Shown here piece after piece: positions 21,401 to 33,688 of a stretch of 64,000 nucleotides of DNA. Below the pieces are notes generated by a model, which saw nothing but the letters and a program-made list of their open reading frames with translations, searched no databases and had not been told where the DNA came from. Origin of the DNA: Avena insularis (Eukaryota; Streptophyta; Magnoliopsida; Poales; Poaceae); contig CM042697.1 in the NCBI GenBank assembly GCA_023614405.1, positions 471,554,792-471,618,791 of the forward strand. Reading direction: 5' to 3'. A program made the translations under genes and the position numbers. How positions within the stretch are numbered: the first letter of the stretch is position 1; each line of letters opens with the position of its first letter.

Positions 21401-24400
21401 TGAACAAGCACTTGAATACTTTACAAGCATCCTGTCCACCTACAACAAGTACAAAAACATACAAATAAGAAAAAAGAATGTAAACCACAACCCCCCCTTA
21501 CCGCTGGCAGGTACTAAACTTTGAATGTCCCTCTCTACGAAACTCCCTCATTTATGTAGCTAGATTCAACTTTTAGTTAGTCAGAAAATACTGCTGATTT
21601 TAGTTGAGCGTGTTAAATTGTCTCCAGGAGAGCTAAAGGAGCACCTTGCAGATCACGTGAATTGTTCTGACGCAGTCCTCAAGTGTCATTAACCTTTATA
21701 TGCTAAGATACCAGATGAGTTGTTCAAGAGGGACAAGGTGCTGAACAGCAAAAAGAAGAATCATATGAGGGACAAGGTGCAGAACAGCAAGAAGAATCAT
21801 ATGAGGGACAAGGTGCAAAACAACAGGGAGAAGAAGTATATGAGACAAGAAGCAATATGAAGAAGGGGCAGATCAGCAAGAAGAAAATGCAGGGGAAAGA
21901 GAAGAGGCAGCTGCAGTTTCACACGTGTTTGATCAGCATCAGAAGTTGGAGTAAATTGCAAGTGTTCAGAAGATTGTCAAGGGAAGCAACTCCATATCAG
22001 GAAAATCAAGGGAGGCAGAGGAGAAACAATCCTATCTGAAGATTGTGATACAAGCAGCTACAGTTAGTTTGAAGTGGGTTCAGATGATGAAGATAACAGC
22101 TCAGCTGAAGATGAAGAAACTATAGAAATGAGAAAGCATGCTAGGGAATTATAAGAAGCTCAGAAACAAGATGAGTCAGTGTGCCAGATGTTTCTATTGT
22201 CTGAGAGGACTGCAATCCTGATGATGGGGATGTGACACCTCATTTTGACACTCATGATGACTTGTCTTACGATGAAACAAGTTGTGGAGATGAGGTGCAT
22301 GCTATTAGAAGGAAGAAGACAAAATACATCAAATTTCTAAAAGCAACTCTGAAATTGCTCACTTAGTTAGCATGGCCTTCACTGAAGGTAGACAGTTCAA
22401 GAATGCATTGGTGAAGTATGGACTGACAACCTATGACACTTAATTTTCCTAAAGGATGAGAAGATGAGGGTAAGTGCAAACTGTAGTGGGCCTCGCAGCC
22501 CTTGCAGCATATATGGGTCCATTACCACCAGATCTGATTGGCTGCTAGTGGGTAGATACAACAGTGAGCACACGTGCATTCCTAGAAGGGACACAAGCTT
22601 GTCACATGTGTGGTGATTGCACAGGAGTAGTTCAGGTAGATCAAGGACAATCCAACATGGAAGACATCACATCCAACAAGCTGTTCTTCAGGATCTACTA
22701 GCTGATGTACACATCTCCAAGTGCAAGAGAGTAAAGACACTTGTTATAGAGAAGCTATATTCGATGATGTAACTAATTGTGAGTATGTTAGGTTTTTAAT
22801 TATCATCTTGCATACTTTATTGGTTTCATTCTACTTGTTCTGTCTTTAGAGACACCCGGTTCCAGTGGCAAATGAAGGGTGGAAAACTTGCATGTGGAGT
22901 TGAGATTATGATAGACAACCTGGCTGAACCAATAAAGCATGGCGTGCTACCTTCCCAACAAAAAGAGCCAAGTGTAAAAACGAAATGGATGATGGTCACG
23001 AGGATTGTGAGGGTGGAATGAACTTTTTAAGAAGCATGTTACACACATAACAGAGAGAAGGCTAAATGCCACGATTATGATGAGGCAGTAAAACTGTGTA
23101 GGGAATTCCTTGAGAACACCAATTACAAAGAAGATACTGCAAAGGGAACAGATGAGCAAAGATAATAGGATGACATCTACTGTAATAAAGAAGGCCCAAT
23201 GATTAACAAAAGTATAACCAAATGATCAAGCCTTGAAGGCTCAAGCAATAAGTGCCCTATACTCACTCTACTCTTGATCCAAAACTGGAGGCAGTTCTTA
23301 GAAAATATAGAAAGCTAGGAACAGAGAACATAAGAAATGGGATATATCCTTCAATGCTGCAACGGACAAGTCAATAATTAAGCTTGTTGAGAAATTATCG
23401 GCATGGCATGTCAAAAAACGCTAGCCATGAGTGAAAAGGTGTTGCACTATCATGACTGGTGCTTCTATTGATTGTAGGACGAGAAGCATTATGAATTGTG
23501 AACATGGGAGCTATCAAGAATATATTGATGCATCCGTTGACACTCATGCAGGCACGCTGATACATAAACCCATATTACTTCTATATAGAGTATAGCGTGA
23601 TAGAGAAGGATGAAAGAATTATTCTATCGTGCATTGAACATATCTACTCTGATCAATCCAAGTTAGCATATTAAACACAAAGATGAAGGTAGATTAATGC
23701 CTCTTAAAAATTTGGACATCCGTCAAGATATTGTACTAATAATGTGTCTTCATGTAGTATACATATTTGTATTTTAACATTTTATCAAGAAAACTTACCG
23801 ACTTTTTTAATGATCTGAAAATTACAGATTGACGGCTTTAGCAGCGTCACCAAATTCTTCAGCATAGGAGTACAATCCTACAATTTAAACAAACTGGTAT
23901 TAAAACTCCACATCTCATAAGAATAATTTTTTGTTTTGAGATCCTCATAAGAATAAAGTGAAGATATTAGCTCATACCATTCTGACCTCAAAGTCCATTG
24001 TGCAATCATTGTTCCTAAAGCCCTGCGATGCAAATTTAATTAAACCAAAACAACTTTGACAATTTAATGCAAAGATTAGTGTTCATCACTCACTAATACA
24101 TCAGCAAATGAACCACCAAATTCCACTTGCAGATTGTATTCAGTCCTCACATCCTCAGACTTCATCCAGCTAAGGATATAATCCTTTGTTAGCACCCAAT
24201 TACCCCCACCTGGCCAAAAACAAACATTTTTCGGCTTTTTATTAATACATTACATATGATAAAATGAAGACAGACTGAGATTAAAATGATCATGCAAGAA
24301 AAGAGTGTTGTGGTAAGAGAAGACACAAGTGCTTCATGCCATCCAATATGCTCTAGCAAACTGATTCGAGGTAAAATTGAAGTACGCTAGGGCTAACTAG

Positions 24401-26507
24401 AAAAGGAAATCCTGTAATGTCCCATTTCCCATGTCCCAAACACACGTGGCAGGAAAAATACTCCTTTGAGAGGTTGAGAGATAAAACAATCAAAACCAAC
24501 AAGTAGTATTGATTCTTGCACAAGAATCAAAGCAACAATAAAGACCTACATCAACAACACAATTTGAGCATAAATTTTGTATGGAGCCAACCGGATAAAT
24601 CCGCGACTTACAAGCTAATCCCACAAAACAAATACTACAAAACTGGAGACATCTATTACCAAAAAAACAGCATCTTTAAGCAAAAAATCCTCAACGCTTA
24701 CTGATCTCCTGAAAATTTAAGCACATATTATTAACGGAATAAATTCCATGCAATCAGGACCAATATATAGGCGAAATTAAAACAGAAATATACTGATTCT
24801 AGCACCCGCGTCGAAATGTGGATGCCCAAAGAAGGCGGAATATTGATAACTTACCTTCCTCTAATCTAACAGCAAGCTTGGATTATTTTGCAGAACATTT
24901 TAAGCTTGAATTGATTTTTGCACAAATGCTGCAGACAATCGGAGACTTAAGAAAATATTTCAGCTGAGTGTGGAATGTGCAAACAGGCAGACTTTGACCA
25001 AAGGCACATCAAATGCAACACACCTTTGGGATGCAATATATAACCCAGTCTGTGGAGAAATAAAAAATCTACATGCACTTCAATTTACTAGAACAATGTG
25101 CAAAATTTCAAGTTTGAATTTATTGCATGTAATACAGTTTGCTTTGAAGTTCAAAGCTTAAAGGGTGGTGTCATATTCGTTGAAATGGATTGTTTTAAGA
25201 ATGTGTTGGCCTTATTACTGCTTAATGACATCAACATTATTGTAAAACCCAGTTACAAAAATTAAGCAATCAGCACTAGCAGACAAGTAGGCAACTCTAA
25301 ACTAGTTAATGGTTTAACCTGACAGCAACTTGGCATCATTCAGAACACCACATATCCACCCAAAACGTAACTAAGCAGGTTGCATAAAGTCGCAAGGTAT
25401 CAGTCTCCGCTAGTACCGAAGCAGGAAGCATACCTACATGGCTACACCTCTGTGAATTCGACCGCAAATGATTCTGGTGGCAAGTTTTAAGCCCCTAAGA
25501 GGTACTTATAAGTACTTCCTAAGATGCAGTTAAACAATGAACAAGACACCACTTCCACGGCAAGTACCAAATCCAGCGAAACAACACCAAACTCCAGTTT
25601 GATACACCACAATCAGTAACCCTGCTTTTATAACGAAGATGTATGTGCAGAGTTTGGTTTTGAGAAACTTACGAAATATTTTTATCACTGCATGCTTCTG
25701 CGCTGGCCATAATCTCATACTAATCTGAATAGACTGGTGTGCTTTATTGTCAGTCTCATTATCATGCTCCTGATCTTGTTCACCGTTGCTTGAATCGTCC
25801 TTCTCTGACCAAAACAGGCTTGCACTAAGATGGCTCAGGCTCGTGTTGCTCCAATGCTCATCACAATTCTTTGGATCCTCCTGATCCTGATCATGTTGTC
25901 CATCATCACTACTTGAGTCATCATTATTCCTTGAGCTCCAAAAGATTGAAGCAGGCTGCTCCGATGCTGAGATCAACAAGTCTGACGATCCTCGCATCTC
26001 ATCACTCAGGTACCCCTCATAATCCCCCTCCCATTCCTCCTCCTTCCCTTCACCCTCCCAATTGCTCTGATTGATCCACTGGTCGTCCTGGGAGCTCACC
26101 AGCAACCCTCCACCACCAAAAGAAAGATTACCCAGTAGTTCATCTGTGTACTTCGAATTGACCTCCTGGAGCACCCCGTCCGTTGTTGAAGCGGACACAG
26201 CAGTGTCGTCACTTGAGGAGGGGTTGCTCGAATATGAATCCTGCCCTCCGTCGGCGTCGCTCGGCTCGCCGCCGCGGAAGACCAAGCGGGCGACGTCGAC
26301 GACGCTCTCCCCTTGGACGAGCGCGACGAACAGGCCCGCGCCCGTGCCCGCGTCCGCGCCGTCGCCGTCGGCAGCGCGGAGATCGCCCTCCACCGCGCGA
26401 GGAGGAGCGAGGGCGCTCAGCCGCGCAACCTCCACGAGTGCCCCTCCGGATAGTCGATAGAGCCTGATCTCCGATCCCGCCGAGTCCATCGACGGCGCTG
26501 GATTCAT
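18450..26507 (-). CDS. eIF2-alpha-kinase-like (GCN2/PERK-type) protein kinase, 10 exons, 607 aa
   Basis: Exons in order: 26507-25673, 24209-24094, 24022-23978, 23877-23799, 21439-21340, 21260-21206, 21045-20969, 19111-18817, 18743-18552, 18479-18450. All junctions are GT...AG and the 1,824-nt frame has no stop. A TAG lies in frame seven codons before ATG; Met7 is an alternative start. Residues 1-278 are acidic and Ser-rich with ASLFW/ASIFW repeats. The kinase domain runs from about 355: glycine loop GGGQDACKVF, Lys379 in CALKSL, then IFYQAW, which resembles the RYYQAW of GCN2/PERK. The catalytic loop is H474-W-D-LKPDN, DFG is at 494-496, and VDVYSLGVILFEI and ALKPSDRPS close the domain. Two departures: HRD is HWD, and the APE position reads AEE. 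Family eIF2-alpha kinases phosphorylate eIF2-alpha under stress; substrate and activity here are unproven. Confidence 0.85.
21610..22780 (+). pseudogene. Mutator-like (MULE) transposase N-terminal remnant in kinase intron 4
   Basis: This lies antisense inside the 2.36-kb intron 4 of the kinase. The forward strand shows MAFTEGRQFKNALVKYGL, then after a one-base shift MRVSANCSGPRSPCSIYGS and VGRYNSEHTC, the pattern of the zinc-containing Mutator DNA-binding domain (DBD_Tnp_Mut). An acidic stretch (DETSCGDE) precedes it, as in MULE proteins. Frameshifts and stops are frequent, and the DDE catalytic part is not recognised downstream. Sequence to about 23300 may belong to the same element. Older than the other transposons, judging by its decay. 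Confidence 0.6.
21727..21843 (+). repeat. Three-copy 36-39 bp tandem repeat encoding EGQGAEQQ-type units
   Basis: Three consecutive copies of gagggacaaggtgc.gaacagcaa...gaagaatcatat keep one reading frame (EGQGAEQQKEESY, EGQGAEQQEESY, EGQGAKQQGEEVY). Length changes between copies are multiples of three, so the repeat arose while coding. It sits upstream of the MULE DNA-binding part and is probably its Glu/Gln-rich linker. Confidence 0.7.
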
Positions 26508-26690
26508 GCCGCCTTCGCCGCCGGCGAGCTAGGGTTCCGGGATTCTCTGCGGCTACGCTCTGCTCGGGTCGGGTCGGCTCGGGTCGGGTTGGATCCGAAC
26601 CGACTCGGGTGTTTTTTGTTTTTGTTTTTTCTGTTTCTTTGTTACGGAGTAGAAAAAGGTTGTACTACACTACTAGTAGAGTCTTGGTTC
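26508..26690 (-). promoter_or_regulatory. Kinase 5' UTR and proximal promoter region
   Basis: Immediately upstream of the start codon lies a short GC-rich leader and then direct repeats of (c)gacccgacccgagc on the minus strand (about 26560-26605). No canonical TATA box was found at a suitable distance. The assignment as promoter rests on position only. Confidence 0.4.
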
Positions 26691-26739
26691 AGCGACTGGT
26701 GCGCCTGATGTGTGTTACAAAGGTTGCAACGCGCATAAG

Positions 26740-27310
26740 GTTGCAACCGCAACTGCACGCTCGACAAGCGGAGCACGGCCGGCGTCGCGCCTGTTGATCA
26801 CGCGACGGGCTTGGCCTGTTCATTGTCCATTGATCCTCCCGTCTCTGTCCTGACTGATGCACCGAACCTGTATTTCTGTTGATGATGAAGCAATAAAATG
26901 CGCGCAAGTCTTTGGCGCCTCGCAGCGTCGCTCGGTTGGCCTCCTCGTTGTCGAAAAGTGCTCGCCATTGACCGTGGAGATGGAGCTCTAATCTGTTTGC
27001 CCGTACGCCCTCGTCGATTCCGTGTATTTTAAAGTAGAAAAAATAACTTCACGAAAATCAAGTCCAATAACATTTAGCAAATGGTTTCTTCAATTTATAC
27101 ATGCAGTTACCTCATTGGAAGTGGGAGAATTAAAGATGAGAGAGAACAGGACTAACATATTTCCAATGAACTTTTTACTTCATTCCATAATTTGTCTTAA
27201 AATTCCTAAACGCCAACTTATTTGCGGACGGAGGGAGTACGTTGGCGACGGTGGTAGAGACAGCCGGGAGCAGAGTGGGTGCTTTGTAAAGGTGCACACT
27301 CTTGAGCGTG
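26740..27310. repeat. Segment collinear with 55117-55616
   Basis: At least five blocks match the region near 55.1-55.6 kb in the same order and orientation: gcaaccgcaactgc/gcatccgcaactgc, ttgatcac...ttggcctgt, gctcggttggcctcctcgt, accgtgg...ctctaat, and cagccgggagcag followed by aaggtgca. Spacing differs because of indels, including the MITE-like insert at about 27026-27238 in this copy. No protein is recognised. It could be an old tandem duplicate of the gene-flanking region or a low-copy transposon. Confidence 0.6.
27026..27238. mobile_element. Stowaway-like MITE, right end clear
   Basis: The right end reads aacttatttgcggacggagggag before TA, the classic grass Stowaway/Tc1-mariner terminus. 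The left end is eroded (ttttaaagtag after TA). The collinear copy near 55.54 kb lacks this block and reads straight through at gcgtac, supporting an insertion at a TA. Confidence 0.6.
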
Positions 27311-27676
27311 GGTCTCTCCTATGTGTTGCACAAGTAGTGTTCTTTTATTTTTTGAATGAGAGAAAAGTCCAAACCAAGTCTTGAACTTGTAGTGGTCGTT
27401 CGATTTGAACCCTGAACTATTGATCCCTAAAATCGGCACACTCGACTTAGTGATCCCGGTCTAATCTTAACCTCGCAGTGTTTTAGGCTAGAAAAAATTG
27501 TCTCGACCAGGATTGTTGTCAGTGGTGGGCTAGTGGCGCATCTCACTTAACCACCCCGAGGGAGAACAGATTGGGGAGTGGGCAACGAAATTAGGGTTCG
27601 TGAGTGAGTTGTCGGCGGCGGAGGGAATTTGGCAACGGCTCGGCCTGATAGTGGGCAATGACTGTCCAAGCGGAGA
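27311..27676. other. Unassigned, probable DNA-transposon fragment
   Basis: Contains a ttgaacttgtagtggtcgtt...ccctgaactattgatccc stretch that resembles the subterminal part of foldback or CACTA-like MITEs, then sequence leading into the GRF pseudogene. No gene is supported. Confidence 0.3.
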
Positions 27677-28200
27677 ATGTCGTGGTCTTCCGGTAGTTCT
27701 TCTGCTCCTGGCCTCCGTAGAGCCTCCGGAAGAAGAAGAAGGGGGACATAATCGCGGTCGCTTGTGGTCTAACGGGAGAACTCGACTGCGTATGATCCAA
27801 AGAAGTTGTGTCATTGCAATGCACGCAAGAAGACTCCTACGTGGATATCGTGGAGTTCCCGGAACCCTAGCAGGAGGTACTACGCATGCGTTGATGCAAC
27901 GGTGAGCTTCAATTTTGGTTTCATTTTTTCTGACTATTTTCTCCTCGCCCTCTCTGATCCCTTTCTTTTTTGAAATAGAATGGGGTTGGATGTGGTTACG
28001 TTGAATGGCATGATCCCCTTTTGCCAATGTTTTGGAGTGAATTGATTGGTGATTTGTGTGATGAAGTGTGGAGTCTACGGGGTGAAGGAACTGTCACTCG
28101 TCGGTCTGAAGAAGTAGGAAGTGAAACAATGTTCAAGGCTCTGCAAGATAAGTTGAAAGAGAAGAATGCAGAGCTAGTCGCAATGAATATGAGAATTTAG
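27677..28200 (+). pseudogene. GRF-type zinc-finger protein, two exons, two stops
   Basis: Exon 1 (27677-27901) opens MSWSSGSSSAPGLRR and exon 2 (27979-28200) follows a GT...AG intron. Together they give CHC....W.S...NPSRRYYACVD....GCGYVEWHDP, the CxC...C...C layout of the GRF zinc finger (often a single-strand nucleic-acid binder), then a short hydrophobic and coiled-coil-like tail (ALQDKLKEKNAELVAMN). Two TAA codons in exon 1 (near 27749 and 27770) fit CAA-to-TAA. Small GRF proteins of this form are common beside grass DNA transposons; here it lies tail-to-tail with a MULE pseudogene and may belong to the same element. Confidence 0.7.
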
Positions 28201-29087
28201 GACAATTCAAAAAAAATGAGAATTTAGTGTTCAATTTTATTATGCTTATGTAAGGCTTAGTGGTAGGGAAGCTTTTCATTCAATGATGTGGTCAGTGTGA
28301 TTTAGTTGTATGCAACTATGTTTGTTCTGTGCACATTTAGTATTCATTGGTTTTCATCTTCATCATTGAAAGTAATGATCTGAAACCTACAACTCCTTGA
28401 TGTTTTTCTGCATAAAGCATCCAAGCACAGCCAATCCACCAGCACTTGTACCTTACTATGTCTCTCTCAGATTTCGCAAAGGAAATGCTCCTTTTATTTG
28501 CAATCTCATATCTCCTCAAAGGTTTGCAGAGCTGACCCTTGTTTCTAAACACCATTATCAAGGTAAAGTGGGGAATTTCAGTGTCATTCTTATATATTGG
28601 TAACTGCTCTTTCTTCTAATTGCACTGCGATCTGAATCTGAGTCATAAGAAAAATCTTCATCAGATGAGTCAAAGTTCTAGTCATTCTCCTCTTCCCCTA
28701 ACCGATCCTCCATATTTGAAATCAGATATATTAGGACTGTTGTTGATGGATCTCTACCAATCCAACTCTTTGCACTCCTCATTCTTTTGTTGAATTTCCT
28801 TGCATTCTTTCTTAGATCCACCACTTCAAAATCTTCACCACTGTCCTCACTATGAGGAATATACTATATGTACTCTTCTGAATCACTAACTGAACCTTCA
28901 CTATCAAGATGAGCTACAACAGGATTCTGATGAGGTTCATTAATTTCAGTTGTCGGTCCTTGATTTGGATCACAAACTTGTGACAATGGTTGTTGAGACA
29001 AAAGATCTAGTTGACTTACCACTGGTGTTCTTCTTGCACTTGCATTCTTCTTCATAGGACTCATAATAACTTGAGTTATGACACTAG

Positions 29088-31399
29088 TGAAAGGATACGG
29101 ATGTCGCCTAGAGGGGGGTGAATAGGCGATTAAAACTTTTCCTAGAGTGGCTCAACAAAGGCGGAATAAAACTAGTGTTTACTTTGTAAAGCACAACCTA
29201 GAACAACTAAGGTTCACCTAAGTGCACCAACAAATTATGCTAAGCAATACAAGCAACAAAGTGATAGCAAGATATATATTACTTCAAGCACGGAGGCTAT
29301 CACAATGTAAAGTGCATAAGTAAAGAGCTCGGGTATAGAGATAACCGAGGCACGCGGGGACAACGATATTTTACCGAGTTCCTCCCAACATGGAGTACAT
29401 CTCGTTTGGAGAGGGGGTGGTATCAAACCATCAACGCCACAAAAGGCCTCCCTTATTCTCCGGTGAATCTCACCCCAATGGGATCGATCCACTATCAGTG
29501 CACTTGTCGGTGGCAACCGGAACCTCTCACAAGGTTGGGGCACTTCTACACAACTTAATTGGAGGCTCCCAACAAACTCCACCAAGTCCACAACCTGCAA
29601 CACCAACAAACCGTCTAGGGTTCCAAGAACCCAAGAGTAAAAATCTTCTTAACTTTCACTCACCAAATCCTCCGGGGAGAACTCAAACCAATGCACCAAA
29701 TGCAAATGGCGAGAACACAAGTAGTGCTCAAATCCTTCTCTCCCAAATTCCACCAAAGCTACAAAAGCTTGTGGGGGAATAAGAGAGGAAGAACAATGGA
29801 GGAAATCCACAAAAGACTCCAAGATCTAGATCCCAATATGTTCCCCTCACTTAGAGGAGAGATGGATTGGTGGGATTGTAGATCTAGATCTCCTCTTTCA
29901 AATCCCTAAAGTATATGCAAGAATCAAGGGAGGGATTGAAGGGGGAGAAAGCTCAAGAGGGTCAAGAATGGAGGAGAAAGCCTGTAAAACTCAAGCCGTT
30001 GCATTGGGGAAGAAGGGCCCCTTTTTATAGGCCCATGATTTACGACCGTTTTACTGCCGTTGGGGAAAAGTCGACCAGAGACCTGTCTACACGGAGACTC
30101 CGTCTCACACCGAGATTCCCAACCTCCGGACCAGCCTCCGGATAGCCCATCTGAATGACCTAGGCCATACAAGACCCAACAAGACCGGAGACTCCGGTCT
30201 TCCAACACCGGAGACTCCGGACTGAGGAAATACCGGAGACTCCGGGGTAGCCTCCGGACCTGGCTCCGGACCCCCATACAGTATGTCCCAGCCCTGATTC
30301 TGAAGTCACCACCGAAGACACATCCGGAAACTCCGGACTACACCGGAGACTCCGGTCCACACAGACCGGAGACTCCGGTCAGGACCAAATAAGAGGCAAA
30401 CTTCAAATGGCGATATCTAGAGTTTGGAAACTCCGATTGACCCGAACCAATTTTGTTGGAAAGAGGACAACAAGGGCTACCCAACAAAAAGTGGAAATAT
30501 TGGATACCACCAAGAGAGAACATTTTATGTATTATAATGTGAGATACCTCTCTTGGTGAGAAACCGTAAAACTTCAAAGATCAAAAACGCAATATGATAT
30601 AAAAGGGAAATCCGTTTTTGATGAACTAGAGCTTGTTATGAGTATTACCACAAGCTCTAGAACCTCACATGGATAAGATCCAAATAATCAACCAAGAAAG
30701 GATGATGCTAAGTATGCAAAGGTTTGAGCTCTCTTTGAAAGATATGATCGAGTTACTCACTTGAGAGCCCCTCTTGATAGTACGGTTGTCTATCCTATAA
30801 ACCGGTCTCCCCAACTAACACCACGAGACCGGTAAGAAAGAAACCCTATCAATATCATACCTTTGCCTTGCGCATATTCCACTTGATCTTGATGTATACG
30901 ATCTTGTCCTTCTCAAGATGGAACACCTTTCTTGATTGCTCTTTTACGCACTTGCTTGATGAAGACTTGCAAGTTACTCCCCCATACAACATGGGGAAAC
31001 CTTTACATTGACCTTGTCTTCATCGATCCATGATCACCGAGGATGGCAAGCTTTAAGCATGAGATCTTCTAGATATTGCACATCTTTAGCTTGCACATCA
31101 TTTCTTCTTTTCTTCATTATGTTGATGCCTTGAAGATACACCAGAGATATTACTCCATCTTATTCTTCAAGACATACTTTCCATAGGTTTAACTCTCACA
31201 TGACCAATCTGTGGATCATTCTTTGAACACCTTGGTCACCACATGATCCTCTTCACTTCTTCTCCAAACCTTGAAGCCAACAAATGGTTCAAGCATTGCC
31301 TATGGACAATTCCTACACGTACAACTTGATACAAGCATTAGTCCATAGAGATTGTCATTAATTACCAAAACCACACATGGGGGCCCACACGTTCTTTCA
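29088..31399 (-). mobile_element. Solo-LTR-like element, 2.3 kb, TSD ACTAG
   Basis: The block starts TG (29088) and ends CA (31399) and is flanked on both sides by ACTAG (29083-29087 and 31400-31404), the mark of LTR-element integration. No gag, pol, PBS or polypurine tract is visible, so it is a solo LTR or a non-coding LTR derivative. On the minus strand it begins TGAAAGAACGTGTGGGCCCC. It carries six copies of a ccggagactccgg palindrome at 30184-30379. Open frames inside are short and unconvincing. Confidence 0.8.
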
Positions 31400-33688
31400 A
31401 CTAGTGTCATCAGGAACAAAAACTTATTCAACATCAACAACTTCATCTTCACTTTGAGCATCTTCTGTAGTCAATGACATGGTCTTATTCTTCTTCACTT
31501 CCAGCACATTCAACGGTTATGACCATGTCAGGTTCATCTTCACTTAACAGAACTATCTCATCCTCAAAATCAGTACGGCCACTGCTATGTTGATTGTCCT
31601 CCTCCCTATGGTAATCAATATAAACACTAGCTACAGCTCCAACATATATGTACTCTAACATCTTATCACACCAATTGTCATCATACAAGAACACTAACCC
31701 ATCAACAATATCTTTACCAAGCAACATAAAGTAGTACTTCGTCGATTCCTTCAAGACCAGATGATCTCACAAATGTCCTTTCACCTCCTGTAATGAGAGC
31801 TTATCCCAACTTTGAGATCTCCTCTCGCAACATAAAAAACAAAAGTTTTCCTACGATATGAACAACTAAATAACAAGATCTATCCAGGACATGCAAGTAA
31901 TGGGTGGATATTCATCCAGGGAAAACTTACCCTCGAAGACCGAAAGCTTTACGAGATTCAATATCGTGGATGATTTAGACTATCTCTTGCCGATCTCAAG
32001 ATTGAGTTGTAGGGTTCGCAGCATAGAAAACAAAAAAATTCCTACGATGGGAACTATGTAACAAGATCTATCTACTAGATACAAACAACGGGCGGATGTA
32101 TATCCGTAGAGAACATACCCTTGAAGACCGACAAAGCTTAACAAGTTCAACTCGTGGTTGATATAGACGATCTCTTGTCGATCTCAAGATCGATAGGAAG
32201 TCCTAGCGCCGCAAAGCAGCAGCGCATCCGTGCTCGCACACACGTACAAGACACCGGGCAACCTCCGCCTCCTCGCTCCAGCGATGCAGCGGAAGCACAA
32301 CCCTTTCTTGCCGAATAGCCACCGGGAACATGTATCTCGCTAGTCCGAGACCATGGGGGATAAATTCTAGAGAGGGAGAGAGATCCTTCACGAGGAGGTG
32401 TGAGAGACAAGTGAGGAAGGGGCTCCTTTTATAGGAGGAGGGGGAACCCCAAGGGGATGGCCGGCGCATGGGGGCTGCCCCCTTGCCCTCCCCTCTTCAT
32501 GTGGGTGGACACTCCACTCACAAAATTCCTTTAAATTCCCTCCACTCAAAAGTCCACTCAAATTCCCATTAAATTTCCACCAAATTTAATGCAAACTCTC
32601 ATTAAATAAAACTCTTTTATTTTATTCATAATTTTGTCAATTACTTTAATGACAAACATTCACAAATAACCCCTTGCTAGAATTCCATTTCACATGCATA
32701 ACCACTTTATGCAATTTCACCCGAAAACCTGTTTCGGTATCTAGTGAAATAAATTCATGCGCTTGTTTATTCTTTCGGCATGAAACATTTGCTCCAACTG
32801 GATGCCAGTGTCCCTTAAGTGTGTCACCCTATGGTTCGCGAATAATGCGGACATGATCGAGACCCTTCTCCGATCAATAATCGATGGCGGGACACAGAGA
32901 TCCATACGACTCCCACACATTCAACGATGACTTTTCTGTGATCGTCTAACCTTTTACGCTTGTATCTTAATCCCTTTGTTTCACGATATATTACATGTCC
33001 GAGATTCGATCATCGGTATCTCCATACCTAGTTTGATCTTTCTCGACATGCACTCTTTTCTCGTTCCCGTGATATAACATTCTAGTGATCAAATCACTTG
33101 CTTGCAAGCTAACAAATGTGATATCACCGAGAGGGCCCAGAGCATATCTATCCGTCATCGGGATGAACAAATTCCACTATTGATCCATGATTCTCAACAT
33201 AACACTTTAGTAGCTTTGAAGCCATCTTTATAATCACCCAGTTACGGAGTGACGTTTGATGTCAACAAGAAACTCTTCCGGTGTTAGTGATTGGCATGAT
33301 CTCATGGTCTAAGGATTAGGATTACTTTGTAGTTTGTTTATAGCAATATAAACTCAATGACTTTGATCGTAATGCTATACTTCGGATGAATGTTCATCAC
33401 ACCATTACACTAATGTTGTGATCTCGTTATTAACAACATCCAATGTCTATGATCAGGAAATCGTGATCATCTTGTTAATCAACGAACTAGTTTATGAGAG
33501 AGGCATAACTAGGAACTTTCTGTTTGTTTATTAAACACACATGTATTAATGTTTCCGTATTAATACAATTGTAGCATGCAAAATAAACATCTATCATATA
33601 CTTGGAATACACATAATAAACATTTTATTATTGCCTCTCAGGGCATATTCCCTTCAGTCTTCCACTTGCACTAGAGACAATAATCTAG

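Noticed and set aside
18450..26507. Kinase as a pseudogene fragmented by transposons
   Set aside because: Ten exons join in phase with canonical splice sites, a start codon and a stop, without any break.
30184..30379. CRISPR-like array
   Set aside because: Repeats are too short, spacing is irregular, and this is plant nuclear DNA inside an LTR element.
31485..31754. Separate small acidic gene on the minus strand
   Set aside because: It is the middle block of the MULE transposase, continuous in sense with the blocks across the two insertions.
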